64,000 nucleotides of DNA from Cytophagales bacterium (GTDB lineage: Bacteria; Bacteroidota; Bacteroidia; Cytophagales; Cyclobacteriaceae): assembly GCA_033344775.1 (NCBI GenBank), contig JAWPMT010000005.1, forward strand, positions 1,843,501 through 1,907,500, read 5' to 3'. Shown piece after piece: positions 43,790 through 53,037 of this stretch (position 1 is the stretch's first letter; the number at the start of each line of letters is the position of its first letter). The notes beneath the pieces are model-generated. The model did not search any database and was not told where the DNA came from. It was given only the letters and a program-made list of their open reading frames with translations. A program made the position numbers and the translations under genes.

Positions 43790-45153
43790 TCCTGAGGCTT
43801 ATTTTGTTTGTTCTTGGGTCGACGCTTTTTGTTCGACCTGTTTTTTGTTTGATTGTTACCAGACTGCTGATTATTTGAGGGGTTCTGGTTTTGCTGTCCC
43901 TGCTGTTGATTTCCCGACTTCTGGTTATTGCCTGATTTTTTATCGTTGGGAGGTTTTTGTTTGTGCTTCTGCCTTCCTTGTAGGTTTTGTGGTTTGTCTT
44001 TCGCCTGCTGTTTGTTTTCGGCATTGGCTCCCTGCTTGTTATTCGGGCGCCGTTTCTTGTTCTTATTTCTTTTCTTCGATTTCTTGAATTTGCGATCCAT
44101 GGCCACCAGATCGCTGTTGAGGCTGTCGATCGTTTCCTTCTCTTCCTCCACATCATCGAGTAACGTGGCTGGCTTCTTACCTTCCTTGTTCAATGCTATG
44201 ATTTCCTGAACACGCGACGTTTCTAACGGATGCCAGGTATTTTCTCCCGCATACGCAAACCACATGATCTTTCGGAAGATATCGGTCTTCTGGAGCGTTA
44301 CTTTACCATTCTCAATCTGTAAAGACCCCTCGATCTTTGGAATGTCATCCAGAGCATCCATGTAAGTATCAAGCTCATAATTGAGACAACACTTCAATCG
44401 TCCACATTGCCCGGACAACTTTCCTGGATTCAGCGACAAATTTTGATACCTGGCTGCTTGTGTAGTGACCGAAGTAAAATCACTCAACCACGTAGAGCAA
44501 CACAACTCTCGACCACATGAGCCAATTCCTCCGATCCGACTGGCTTCTTGTCTGAGAGAAATTTGACGCATTTCTACCCTGATCTTAAATTCACTGGCCA
44601 GGATTTTGATCAACTCCCGGAAGTCTACCCGGTCGTCGGCTGAATAATAAAAGGTGGCTTTGCTGTTATCGGCCTGATACTCTACATCCGTGAGTTTCAT
44701 CTGCAACTTTTGCAATTGAATGATCTCACGCGTGCGGTAGAGCGTAGGTTCTTCACGTTTCTTTACGCTTCGGAATTTATCAATGTCTTTTGGTGAAGCT
44801 AATCGATAGATGATCCGGATGTCCTCCATCTTCTTCACGCCTTTCTTCTTCATCTGAAGGCGTACCAATTCTCCTTGCAGTGAAACGTGACCTATGTGAT
44901 GACCATTGGGAACATCAACAACTACTGCATCACCTGTATGTAGCTCAAGTTGCTCCTGGTTGCGGAAAAATTCCTTACGGCCGTTCTTAAATCGGATTTC
45001 CACATACTCGAATTGCTCAAGCGTAGGCACATCCATATTCGACAACCAGTCAAAAACGTTAAGTTTGTTACACCCTCCGGTGCTACACCCGCCGTTGTTT
45101 CTGCAACCACTGACTTCACCGTCAGTCCCCGTACTACACGAACTACATCCCAT
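43786..45153 (-). CDS. PSP1-domain RicT-like protein with low-complexity tail
   Basis: 455 aa. Cysteine-rich N-terminus (residues 1-30, MGCSSCSTGTDGEVSGCRNN, CSTGGCNKL). The PSP1 domain spans about 45-280, with RFKNGRKEFFRNQ, VDFRELIKILASEFKIRVEMRQI, GIGSCGRELCCSTWL near 210-224 and CGRLKCCLNYELDTY near 250-264. These cysteine motifs are shared with RicT/YaaT, which with RicA and RicF binds Fe-S clusters in Bacillus. The last 130 residues are a Lys/Asn/Gln-rich disordered tail (NKKRRPNNKQGANAENKQQ), possibly RNA-binding. Its function in Bacteroidota is not settled. It overlaps gldH by 4 bases. Confidence 0.85.
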   Translation of the reverse strand: MGCSSCSTGTDGEVSGCRNNGGCSTGGCNKLNVFDWLSNMDVPTLEQFEYVEIRFKNGRKEFFRNQEQLELHTGDAVVVDVPNGHHIGHVSLQGELVRLQMKKKGVKKMEDIRIIYRLASPKDIDKFRSVKKREEPTLYRTREIIQLQKLQMKLTDVEYQADNSKATFYYSADDRVDFRELIKILASEFKIRVEMRQISLRQEASRIGGIGSCGRELCCSTWLSDFTSVTTQAARYQNLSLNPGKLSGQCGRLKCCLNYELDTYMDALDDIPKIEGSLQIENGKVTLQKTDIFRKIMWFAYAGENTWHPLETSRVQEIIALNKEGKKPATLLDDVEEEKETIDSLNSDLVAMDRKFKKSKKRNKNKKRRPNNKQGANAENKQQAKDKPQNLQGRQKHKQKPPNDKKSGNNQKSGNQQQGQQNQNPSNNQQSGNNQTKNRSNKKRRPKNKQNKPQE

Positions 45154-45238
45154 CGATTACTTCAATCATCAATTAACCAAAGATAGTTGGCTGGCTGTAA
45201 ATAGGCAATTCCAACCATACCAGTGGTTATTGGTTCTC

Positions 45239-46522
45239 TTAGCCGTACTCTTTCAGGTCCTGACCGATATCCTTTCGTAGGTTCTTGCCATCCCATTTCA
45301 CGAATGGCGTTGCGTCGTAGCATTTGGTCATGGCCTCCAGCATGTTCTTTCCCAGGGCTGTTAGTGTAATTACCCGGCCACCATTCGTTAATAGTTCACC
45401 GTCTTGTAATCTGGTTCCTGCGTGGAATGGGATCACCCCTTTCAAATTCGGGTCCATGGTAATCTTACGGCCTTTCTCATAGGACTCGGGATACCCTTCT
45501 GACACCATCATTACCGTAACCGCTGAATAGGGAACGGTTTCCAGTTTTTGATCGGCCAATTCTCCTTTGGCGGTAGCCACCAAATGATCAAGTAGATCAC
45601 TTTTAATTCGAGGCAGAACAGCTTCTGTTTCAGGATCGCCCATACGCACATTGTACTCAATGACGTAGGGATCGTTTTTCACATTGATGAGTCCAAAGAA
45701 TATGAAGCCACAAAATGGAATGCCGTCTTCTTCCAGCCCGGCAATGGTTGGACGAATGATCCTTGTCTCAATTTTCTCCATGAAATGAGGCTTGGCAAAA
45801 GAAACCGGTGAGATCGCTCCCATTCCTCCTGTATTTGGACCTGTATCGCCCTCTCCAATCCTTTTATAGTCTTTTGCCTCAGGGAGCAAAAGGAAATCCT
45901 TGCCGTCAGTCAAGACGAACACCGACAACTCGATTCCATCCAGAAATTGCTCCACGAGTACCCTCGCACTTGCTTCTCCGAACTTTTTCTCTACGATCAA
46001 TTCACGTAGATTTTCCTTGGCCTCTTCCAAATCCGACGTGATCAATACCCCTTTTCCTGCGGCTAATCCATCAGCTTTCAGGACATAAGGTGCTTCGTTA
46101 TCTTCAAGAAATTGATAACCTTCTTCGATGTTGGATTCATCAAACACTTTGGCCCTGGCTGTCGGTATGCCATAACGATACATGAAGTCCTTGGCAAATT
46201 CTTTACTTCCTTCCAACTGCGCACCGGATTGCTCGGGACCGACGATCAATAAGCCCTCCAATCGCTCATCTGCCTTCAGGTCATTGACCAGTCCTTTGAC
46301 CAATGGTGCTTCCGGCCCTATGACCAACAAATCAATTTTATTGGCCAAAACCGCCTCTGCAACTTCCTGAGGATCTTCCGCATTAAGCGCAAGGTTCTGT
46401 CCTACCTCACCGGTACCACCATTTCCTGGTGCAATAAAAAGGTCCCCGCAATTGGGGCTTTGCTTGATTTTCCAGGCGAGGGCATGTTCTCTCCCTCCGG
46501 AACCTAAAACCAGAACGTTCAT
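45239..46522 (-). CDS. purD: Phosphoribosylamine-glycine ligase (GARS)
   Basis: 427 aa, normal length. The N-terminus MNVLVLGSGGREHALAWKI, ATP-grasp segment PYVLKADGLAAGKGVLI near 136-152, KDYKRIGEGDTGPNTGGMGA near 217-236, and GFIFFGLI...NVRMGDPETE near 278-303 are characteristic. It catalyses the second step of purine synthesis (phosphoribosylamine + glycine + ATP to GAR). It is 22 bases after recQ, probably in the same transcript. Confidence 0.97.
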   Translation of the reverse strand: MNVLVLGSGGREHALAWKIKQSPNCGDLFIAPGNGGTGEVGQNLALNAEDPQEVAEAVLANKIDLLVIGPEAPLVKGLVNDLKADERLEGLLIVGPEQSGAQLEGSKEFAKDFMYRYGIPTARAKVFDESNIEEGYQFLEDNEAPYVLKADGLAAGKGVLITSDLEEAKENLRELIVEKKFGEASARVLVEQFLDGIELSVFVLTDGKDFLLLPEAKDYKRIGEGDTGPNTGGMGAISPVSFAKPHFMEKIETRIIRPTIAGLEEDGIPFCGFIFFGLINVKNDPYVIEYNVRMGDPETEAVLPRIKSDLLDHLVATAKGELADQKLETVPYSAVTVMMVSEGYPESYEKGRKITMDPNLKGVIPFHAGTRLQDGELLTNGGRVITLTALGKNMLEAMTKCYDATPFVKWDGKNLRKDIGQDLKEYG

Positions 46523-46544
46523 ATTAAAAAGTGTGTATTCAAAA

Positions 46545-48728
46545 TTAGTGTGCGTATTCTGACATGAATTTGATACGCATCAAGCGGACTTCATCTTCGG
46601 AGTAATCCTCAGCCAACTCATCCAGCGCCTCTTTGATGCTGTCTGTTTCTGCCGTGAGGAAATAGTCGTAAATATCGTCTTGTCGGTCATCATCCAACAA
46701 TTGATCGATGTAATAGTCGAGGTTGAGTTTGGTTCCCGCATCACAAATGACTTCTATTTCCGTGATCAGGTCCTCGTATTTCATATTTTTCGACTCGGCG
46801 ATTTCTTCGAGATCGATCTGCCGGTCGATTTGCTGAATGATTCCAATTTTATTTTTGGACTTAATACCCGCAGACTTCACCAGCACATCTCCGGCTGTGA
46901 TGATGTCATTTTCCTCCACATACTCACTAATCATTTCGAGGAATGGGCGACCGAATTTTCGGGCTTTGCTTTCACCGACTCCAACAATTTTGATCAATTC
47001 TTCATTGGCAGTAGGATAGAGCGTTGCCATTTCCTCCAGAGAAGGATCCTGAAAAATCACATAAGGAGGCAGATCTTTTTGCTTCGCGACTTGCTTACGA
47101 AGCACTTTAAGCATCTCAAAAAGCGTCGTATCGTAGGATTTACCTGCCATTACCACTTTCTCAGATTCTTCTTCTTCGGAAGCTTCGGTGCTGTAATCAT
47201 GATCCTTAGAAATCATGATCTTGTAAGGATCGTCCATGAACTCCTTGCCTTTCTGCGACACTTTAAAAACACCAGGGCTTTCTATGTCTTTGAGTAGCAA
47301 TTCATTGAACAACGCCTGTCGAACAACCGCCTTCCAAAAAGTATCGGATTCGTCTTTTCCAGCGCCAAAATGCTCCAGTTTGTCATGGCCGTAGCTTTTG
47401 ACGTGCTGGGTTTCTTTGCCGATCAATACGTTCACGACATGATTGATATCAAAACGCTCATCCGTTTTCAATACCACATCTACGACTTTCTGCAGGTGAC
47501 TGGTTCCATCGAATTGTTCCTTCGGATGCACACAATTGTCGCACATGCCACAGGTATCATGCTCGTATTCTTCCCCAAAGTAATGCAAGAGCTGCGTACG
47601 CCGACATACAGATGATTCCGCGTATGCGGCCATCTCCTCCAGCAGGAATTTGGCATTTTCTCTTTCGGTAACCGATTTGTCCTTGTTGAATTTCTCCAGC
47701 TTAATGATGTCATTGTAGCTATAGAACATCAGACATTTTCCTTCCAGGCCATCGCGTCCGGCACGCCCGGTTTCCTGATAGTAACCTTCGATGGATTTAG
47801 GCGCATCATAGTGAATGACAAATCGTACGTCAGGCTTGTCGATTCCCATACCAAATGCGATCGTAGCTACAATCACATCCACATCCTCACTCAGGAATGC
47901 GTCCTGATTGGCCATGCGTTGGGCACTGTCCATGCCTGCATGATAAGGTGCCGCTTTGATGTCGTTCACCTTCAGGAAGTCGGCAATTTCTTCTACTTTT
48001 TTGCGGCTAAGGCAATAAATGATACCGGATTTCCCTTTGTGTTCCTTGATGTATTTGATCAGCTGCTTCTTGGCTTCTTTCTTCGCCCGGACTTCATAGT
48101 ACAGGTTGGTCCGGTTAAAAGAAGACTTATAAATAGTAGCATCCTCCATATTCAGGTTCTTCTGAATATCAATCTGAACCTTAGGAGTTGCTGTAGCCGT
48201 GAGGGCGATCAAAGGAATATCTCCCAACTCGGCCACAATGGCTTTGATCCGTCGGTATTCCGGACGAAAATCATGTCCCCATTCCGATATACAGTGCGCT
48301 TCGTCTATGGCCACAAAGGAGATATTGGCCTCCTTCAAGAATTCAATATTTTCCTCTTTGGTCAATGACTCAGGTGCCACATAGAGCAGTTTTACCTGCC
48401 CCGAAAGCGTCTCACGCTTAACACGATTGGTCTCACTCTTGGAAAGCGTCGAGTTAAGAAATCGGGCATCAATACCTACGGCATTCATTTGATCTACCTG
48501 ATTTTTCATCAGTGCGATCAACGGTGAGATGACGATCGAAACACCAGCCTGTGTAATCGCCGGCAATTGATAGCACAGCGATTTACCTGCTCCGGTCGGC
48601 ATGATCACGAAGGTATTGCTACCAGTGAGAATATTCTGAATGATCTTTTCCTGATTACCTCTAAAATGGTTATAACCAAATACTTCTTTCAGGGTAGATC
48701 GTAGTGCATTGTCAGTTACGGTCTCCAT
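46545..48728 (-). CDS. recQ: ATP-dependent DNA helicase RecQ
   Basis: 727 aa. Motif I MPTGAGKSLCYQLPA is near 43-57, motif II IDEAHCISEWGHDFRPEYR near 139-157, motif III ALTATATPKV near 174, and motif VI QETGRAGRDG near 325. A four-cysteine zinc site (SVCRRTQLLHYFGEE, CGMCDNC) is near 376-402. A winged-helix RQC domain and an HRDC domain (LPPYVIFQDPSLEEMA near 560) follow. The C-terminal 100 residues include a further acidic helical domain common in Bacteroidota RecQ. It unwinds recombination and fork intermediates. The downstream gene is purD. Confidence 0.97.
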   Translation of the reverse strand: METVTDNALRSTLKEVFGYNHFRGNQEKIIQNILTGSNTFVIMPTGAGKSLCYQLPAITQAGVSIVISPLIALMKNQVDQMNAVGIDARFLNSTLSKSETNRVKRETLSGQVKLLYVAPESLTKEENIEFLKEANISFVAIDEAHCISEWGHDFRPEYRRIKAIVAELGDIPLIALTATATPKVQIDIQKNLNMEDATIYKSSFNRTNLYYEVRAKKEAKKQLIKYIKEHKGKSGIIYCLSRKKVEEIADFLKVNDIKAAPYHAGMDSAQRMANQDAFLSEDVDVIVATIAFGMGIDKPDVRFVIHYDAPKSIEGYYQETGRAGRDGLEGKCLMFYSYNDIIKLEKFNKDKSVTERENAKFLLEEMAAYAESSVCRRTQLLHYFGEEYEHDTCGMCDNCVHPKEQFDGTSHLQKVVDVVLKTDERFDINHVVNVLIGKETQHVKSYGHDKLEHFGAGKDESDTFWKAVVRQALFNELLLKDIESPGVFKVSQKGKEFMDDPYKIMISKDHDYSTEASEEEESEKVVMAGKSYDTTLFEMLKVLRKQVAKQKDLPPYVIFQDPSLEEMATLYPTANEELIKIVGVGESKARKFGRPFLEMISEYVEENDIITAGDVLVKSAGIKSKNKIGIIQQIDRQIDLEEIAESKNMKYEDLITEIEVICDAGTKLNLDYYIDQLLDDDRQDDIYDYFLTAETDSIKEALDELAEDYSEDEVRLMRIKFMSEYAH

Positions 48729-49021
48729 ATACGAATGGGTTTAACCCTACATTCTTCATCTATGAATTTAACAATTTTTTCTGAGATTCCGGCAGACTGC
48801 CTGTCGCTGAGAAAGGATGCGAAATTAATCCAAATTCAACACTATTAAGTAAGTCAATGCAGTGATTATGTGTATTTGCTTCATGAACCAATTACATAAA
48901 AAAACCAACCCGACAAATCCGGTAATAACAACGCTCAAAAAAAAATTAAATTCCAAATTAGCTGAGAATGTTCTGTCTGTGAATGTCTTATTTTCGTAAA
49001 ACAATGAAACGAGCAAGCCAA

Positions 49022-50092
49022 ATGAATCAAAAGGTATATGTCGTCATCATGGCCGGAGGCACGGGCACACGGTTTTGGCCTTACAGCAGAAATGATAAAC
49101 CAAAGCAATTTCTGGATGTACTAGGCACGGGCCGTTCTTTGCTGCAGATGACCTTCGATCGTTTCAGCGGCTACACTGAAACCGAAAACATTTATCTGGT
49201 TTCCAATGAAATTTATGCAGATGTCATTGAGGAGCAATTGCCGGAGTTATCCCATCATCAGGTTCTGCTGGAACCGGTAAAGCGAAATACCGCTCCGTGT
49301 GTAGCTTATGCTGCGTACAAAATCAAACAGAAAGATCCAGATGCCATATTGATCTTCACACCAGCGGACCATGCCATCTTTCAAGAGCAGAAATTTCAAG
49401 ATGTCATCAAAAAAGCAGTAGATGGAGCTTCTTCCGGAGAAAAACTGATCACCATAGGCATAAAGCCACATCGTCCGGAAACCGGATATGGATACATTCA
49501 GCATCTGGAAGATGATGGTGATGTGAAACCTGTGAAGACTTTTACAGAAAAACCGCAATTAGAATTAGCAGAAACCTTCCTAGCCAGTGGCGACTTTTTG
49601 TGGAATGCCGGAATTTTCGTTTGGTCTGTCGCTGCCATCACCAATGCCTTTGGCCAGCATCAACCCGAGATTGCCGAGATTTTCGACACTAGCGAATCTT
49701 ATTTTTCAGACGATGAAAAAGCCTTTATCGAAAAGTCTTATTCCATTGTCAAGAGCATCTCGATTGACTATGCCATCATGGAAAAAGCGACCAACGTCTT
49801 TGTCGTAATGGGAGACTTTGGCTGGTCCGACTTGGGTTCGTGGAATGCACTACATGAGATCCGAGATAAAGATGAACATGGAAATGTCGTAGAAGCAGAG
49901 ACAATCTTATATCAGTGCAAAAACAATTTCATCAAAGCAGAAAAGGGAAAATTAGTCGTCCTCCAAGACCTGGACGGATACCTTGTATCAGACCTGGATG
50001 ATGTTTTACTGGTGTGCAAGAAAGACGATGCTGCAATTTTCAAGTCCTTCGTCACTGATGTGAAGACGCTGAAAGGGGATAAATATATTTAA
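49022..50092 (+). CDS. Mannose-1-phosphate guanylyltransferase
   Basis: 356 aa from the ATG at 49022 (MNQKVYVVIMAGGTGTRFWP); ATGs at 48983 and 49004 are in frame, but the enzyme's first strand starts directly after the chosen one. The nucleotide motif GGTGTRFWPYSRNDKPKQFL is at about 11-30, with EPVKRNTAPCVAYAA near 80-94 and FTEKPQLELAETF near 170. The protein lacks the phosphomannose-isomerase domain of longer ManC forms. It makes GDP-mannose for surface polysaccharides and glycoproteins. It is divergent from recQ and convergent with rlmB. Confidence 0.92.
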   Translation: MNQKVYVVIMAGGTGTRFWPYSRNDKPKQFLDVLGTGRSLLQMTFDRFSGYTETENIYLVSNEIYADVIEEQLPELSHHQVLLEPVKRNTAPCVAYAAYKIKQKDPDAILIFTPADHAIFQEQKFQDVIKKAVDGASSGEKLITIGIKPHRPETGYGYIQHLEDDGDVKPVKTFTEKPQLELAETFLASGDFLWNAGIFVWSVAAITNAFGQHQPEIAEIFDTSESYFSDDEKAFIEKSYSIVKSISIDYAIMEKATNVFVVMGDFGWSDLGSWNALHEIRDKDEHGNVVEAETILYQCKNNFIKAEKGKLVVLQDLDGYLVSDLDDVLLVCKKDDAAIFKSFVTDVKTLKGDKYI

Positions 50093-50190
50093 TATCGGTA
50101 CCGTACCTGTTTTCGAAAATTAGTGAGTCAGGGATACTGAAAAAAAAATTTCAATCTTGTGAATTACCATAAAGATTACCTTTCAATTAC

Positions 50191-50222
50191 CTAAAGGGAT
50201 TAGTTCTGATTTCTCCCTTTAG
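50191..50222. terminator. Intergenic hairpin between convergent genes
   Basis: CTAAAGGGA (50191-50199) pairs with TCCCTTTAG (50214-50222) around a 14-base loop. There is no clear T-tract on either strand, so terminator activity is only likely from its place between two convergent genes. Confidence 0.4.
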
Positions 50223-50325
50223 GGCAAGGGGTGACTAAATGACTCCAGAAAAATCTTTTCCCTCACCTTTCAAATTGATCTTTACCTTTTTCAAGGTATT
50301 CTCGAAGGAAAAACAGGAAAGTTAT

Positions 50326-51111
50326 TTATTCAGATCGCTGCCTATTGATCTCATAAAGCGCCATCGCTGCAGCAACGGACACATTGAGGGACTGGATCTT
50401 TCCAAATAAATTGATTTTGGCCAGGTAGTCACAGGTTTTCAGCATTTCGTCCGACATGCCTTTTTCTTCTGACCCCATGACCATGGCGACAGGTCCGGAA
50501 AAGTCTACTTCCGCCAGGGTTTTCTCCGCTTTTTCAGTACACCCTACCACCGTCAACCCTGACTCCTTCAGGTAAGCCACTGATTTTACCAAATCCTCGG
50601 TTCTGCACACTGGAATAGAGTTCAAGGCCCCGGCAGACGTTTTTACCGCATCTGCATTCACCTGTACAGAATCTCGGGTAGGAATCACGATCCCATCTGC
50701 TCCCATGCATTCGGCCGTTCTGGCAATGGCACCAAAGTTTCGTACATCAGTAAGGCCATCCAAAACCACAATTAAGGGTGCTCTACCTTCCTCATAAAGC
50801 CGCTGGACCAGGTTTTCAACGGTAAAATATTTGACCGGAGATAAAAATGCTACTACCCCCTGATGATTTTTTCGGGTGAATTTGTGCAATCGCTCTTGGG
50901 GCACTTTCGATACGGGTGTATACGTGCCTTTCAGTGCCGCCCAAAGTTCTTTGTACAGATCTCCCTGCAAGTTCTTCTGGACGAATACTTTTTCGAGATC
51001 GCGACCAGCTTCCAGTGCCTCGATCACAGCCCTTAGGCCATAGATCATGTTTTCGTCCCTGGTTTTAGGGGCTAGTTTCCTTTTCTGATTTGACCAATTC
51101 TTTGAATCCAT
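50326..51111 (-). CDS. rlmB: 23S rRNA 2'-O-ribose methyltransferase (RlmB/TrmH family)
   Basis: 261 aa. The N-terminal substrate-binding domain has IYGLRAVIEALEAGRDLEKVFVQKN near 22-46. The SPOUT knot domain has LVVLDGLTDVRNFGAIARTAEC near 113-134, VMGSEEKGMSDEML near 206-219 and the C-terminal LFGKIQSLNVSVAAAMALYE near 234-253. These are the three SPOUT signature motifs. It modifies G2251 of 23S rRNA in E. coli; the equivalent role is inferred. The start lies 40 bases inside the end of the GWxTD gene. Confidence 0.92.
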   Translation of the reverse strand: MDSKNWSNQKRKLAPKTRDENMIYGLRAVIEALEAGRDLEKVFVQKNLQGDLYKELWAALKGTYTPVSKVPQERLHKFTRKNHQGVVAFLSPVKYFTVENLVQRLYEEGRAPLIVVLDGLTDVRNFGAIARTAECMGADGIVIPTRDSVQVNADAVKTSAGALNSIPVCRTEDLVKSVAYLKESGLTVVGCTEKAEKTLAEVDFSGPVAMVMGSEEKGMSDEMLKTCDYLAKINLFGKIQSLNVSVAAAMALYEINRQRSE

Positions 51112-52190
51112 CGATCCCGGTATTCCTTTTTTCTGATGAGCGTATACAATGTGGGCGCAAATAGAGTGGATATTCGTATGAATTCAAATTCCTGCCCATC
51201 CAGGTATAGCCATCGCTCCTTTCGATTTGTCTTATAGACTTGGTCTGGCTTGCCGTAAATCAGAAATATAAGCCCCTGATCCGTTTTCCAACCGGGCTTA
51301 TAGTTAGTAAACAAAGCATTGGACCAGGTCACCCGATTATAGAAGCTGCTAATGGCTGTTTTGGCCTTTCCTTTTCCTCCCGCATTCCTGATCCAGAATT
51401 GCTCAAATGCGAACTTGGGGTTATCAGCATTAATGATTTCGGCAAATTCTTTGGCTGATGATAAGTATTGTACAGGTCCTACCAGTTCTTCCACTTTACG
51501 AAGCTTGGGGTAGTAAGGTGGGCATTTCAAAAAGCCTCGACCCGCAGCCTCAGTCGTATCATGTTGTAAAAAGTAAAAAGTCCAATCCTGGAAACTTAGA
51601 TTGGAACCAAAATTAAATAGCGAATCGGGTTCAAGAGAAGGAGATAATTCTCTCATGTTGCCAAAAGCCGGATCGGCCAAACCAAAATCCATCGAATAGG
51701 CATAACAATAAGGGGCAGTGGCCGTGTCTTTCAAAATTGGCACCTTGGATAGATAAGGCTTGGCAGGCTCTTCCTGAAATGCAATGGTCTCCCCTCGCTC
51801 TGTATTCAAGTAAATGGGAAAATAGTACACCTCTCCCGAATTGAAGAATTGGAGGACCAAAAGCTTGTCCAGGCTGCCTAAATCAGCTTTGATCAAATAT
51901 TTAGCGGTTTTCAATCCAGACATTAACGTATCCGCCTCGTAGCTGATCTCCTGATGTTCTTCGGCTTCCATGTTGGTTTGAGTAAGCAATGTCAAGGCAT
52001 AGGGCAGCGCCGTTTTATTTCGTACGGTCACATGCAGAAATAGTGTCTCATTTTCAGCAAAATGACCATGTTCTATTCTCAGCAACGCAGTTGGATCGTA
52101 CTGATATGCCATATTGATCCGACTAAGATCAATCCCAAAAACCTCCGACTTTATGAGGACCACCAAGAATACCAAAAGATATTTCAACAT
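51072..52190 (-). CDS. GWxTD-domain exported protein
   Basis: 372 aa from the ATG at 52190 (signal MLKYLLVFLVVLIKSEVFG). A beta-sandwich region covers about 25-140. The C-terminal GWxTD domain covers about 230-355: FEQFWIRNAGG near 263, FYNRVTWSNALFTNYKPGWKTDQGLIFLIYGKPD near 285-318 (GWKTD is the family motif) and a final WLYLDG...FEFIR. Proteins of this family are almost confined to Bacteroidota and related phyla; their function is unknown. It overlaps rlmB by 40 bases, so the two are co-transcribed. Confidence 0.88.
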   Translation of the reverse strand: MLKYLLVFLVVLIKSEVFGIDLSRINMAYQYDPTALLRIEHGHFAENETLFLHVTVRNKTALPYALTLLTQTNMEAEEHQEISYEADTLMSGLKTAKYLIKADLGSLDKLLVLQFFNSGEVYYFPIYLNTERGETIAFQEEPAKPYLSKVPILKDTATAPYCYAYSMDFGLADPAFGNMRELSPSLEPDSLFNFGSNLSFQDWTFYFLQHDTTEAAGRGFLKCPPYYPKLRKVEELVGPVQYLSSAKEFAEIINADNPKFAFEQFWIRNAGGKGKAKTAISSFYNRVTWSNALFTNYKPGWKTDQGLIFLIYGKPDQVYKTNRKERWLYLDGQEFEFIRISTLFAPTLYTLIRKKEYRDRWIQRIGQIRKGN

Positions 52191-52266
52191 AGCTGAGTGA
52201 ATATGTGACAACCAAAGCACGCATTAATCTTACCAAATTTTAATTTCTTTGCCAAAAAGTTGTTCA

Positions 52267-53037
52267 ATGGCAGTATACACGACCGAAATCACCTCTGAAG
52301 AGATCTCTTCTGACAACCCGCTTCATCAAAGGCTGCTAAGTGCCTACCTGATCGCAAAACCCTACATCAAAGGTGATCTGCTTGAGTTGGGCTGTGGGGA
52401 AGGCCGTGGTATTCGAGAGTTGGCTCCATTGGCAGATTCTTATACCGCGATTGATAAAATCGGAGAAGTAATTGAGCAGCTATCAGGAGATTTCCCTGAA
52501 CACAAATTTCAGCAGGGACACTTCCCTCCGATGCCTTATCAAGACAATAGTTTTGACACCATCGTCACTTTTCAGGTGATCGAACATATCAAGAAGGATC
52601 AACTTTTCCTGAAAGAGATCGCTCGGATACTAAAGCCCGGAGGCACTGCTTTAGTCAGTACACCAAACATCAAAATGACACTTTCACGAAACCCCTGGCA
52701 CATCCGGGAATACACCGCGGACCAATTGGCCAATATCGCTAAGCAATACTTCAGCAAGGTGGACATGCGTGGAGTTGCAGGCAGTGAAAAAGTGATCGCT
52801 TATCATGACGAAAATCGGGCTTCTGTCCAAAAGATCATGAAGTATGACATCCTCAACCTGCAGTATCGATTACCTGCGGCACTTTTAAGGATTCCTTATG
52901 AATTCCTCAATCGCAGAAATAGAAATAATCTGGAAGCAGGCAACAATGAGCTGGTCAAAACCATCACCTCAGACGATTACTTCCTGAGAGAAAAAAATGA
53001 GGAGAACCTGGATTTGTATATGATTTTGAAAAAGTGA
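52267..53037 (+). CDS. Class I SAM-dependent methyltransferase
   Basis: 256 aa from the ATG at 52267 (MAVYTTEITSEEIS); a TTG 18 bases upstream is less likely. The SAM-binding loop LLELGCGEGRGIREL is near 41-55, the acidic strand-2 residue in YTAIDKIGEV near 62, motif FDTIVTFQVIEHIKKD near 98-113, and ILKPGGTALVSTPN near 123-136. It is of the UbiE/Methyltransf_11 type; the substrate is unknown. Its stop codon touches the asnB stop directly (TGATCA), so the two converge with no spacer. Confidence 0.87.
   Translation: MAVYTTEITSEEISSDNPLHQRLLSAYLIAKPYIKGDLLELGCGEGRGIRELAPLADSYTAIDKIGEVIEQLSGDFPEHKFQQGHFPPMPYQDNSFDTIVTFQVIEHIKKDQLFLKEIARILKPGGTALVSTPNIKMTLSRNPWHIREYTADQLANIAKQYFSKVDMRGVAGSEKVIAYHDENRASVQKIMKYDILNLQYRLPAALLRIPYEFLNRRNRNNLEAGNNELVKTITSDDYFLREKNEENLDLYMILKK

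Noticed and set aside
46680-47297. 205-residue frame antisense to recQ
   Set aside because: Lies entirely inside a clear recQ gene in the opposite strand; residue composition (many His, Phe, Ile) is that of an antisense shadow.
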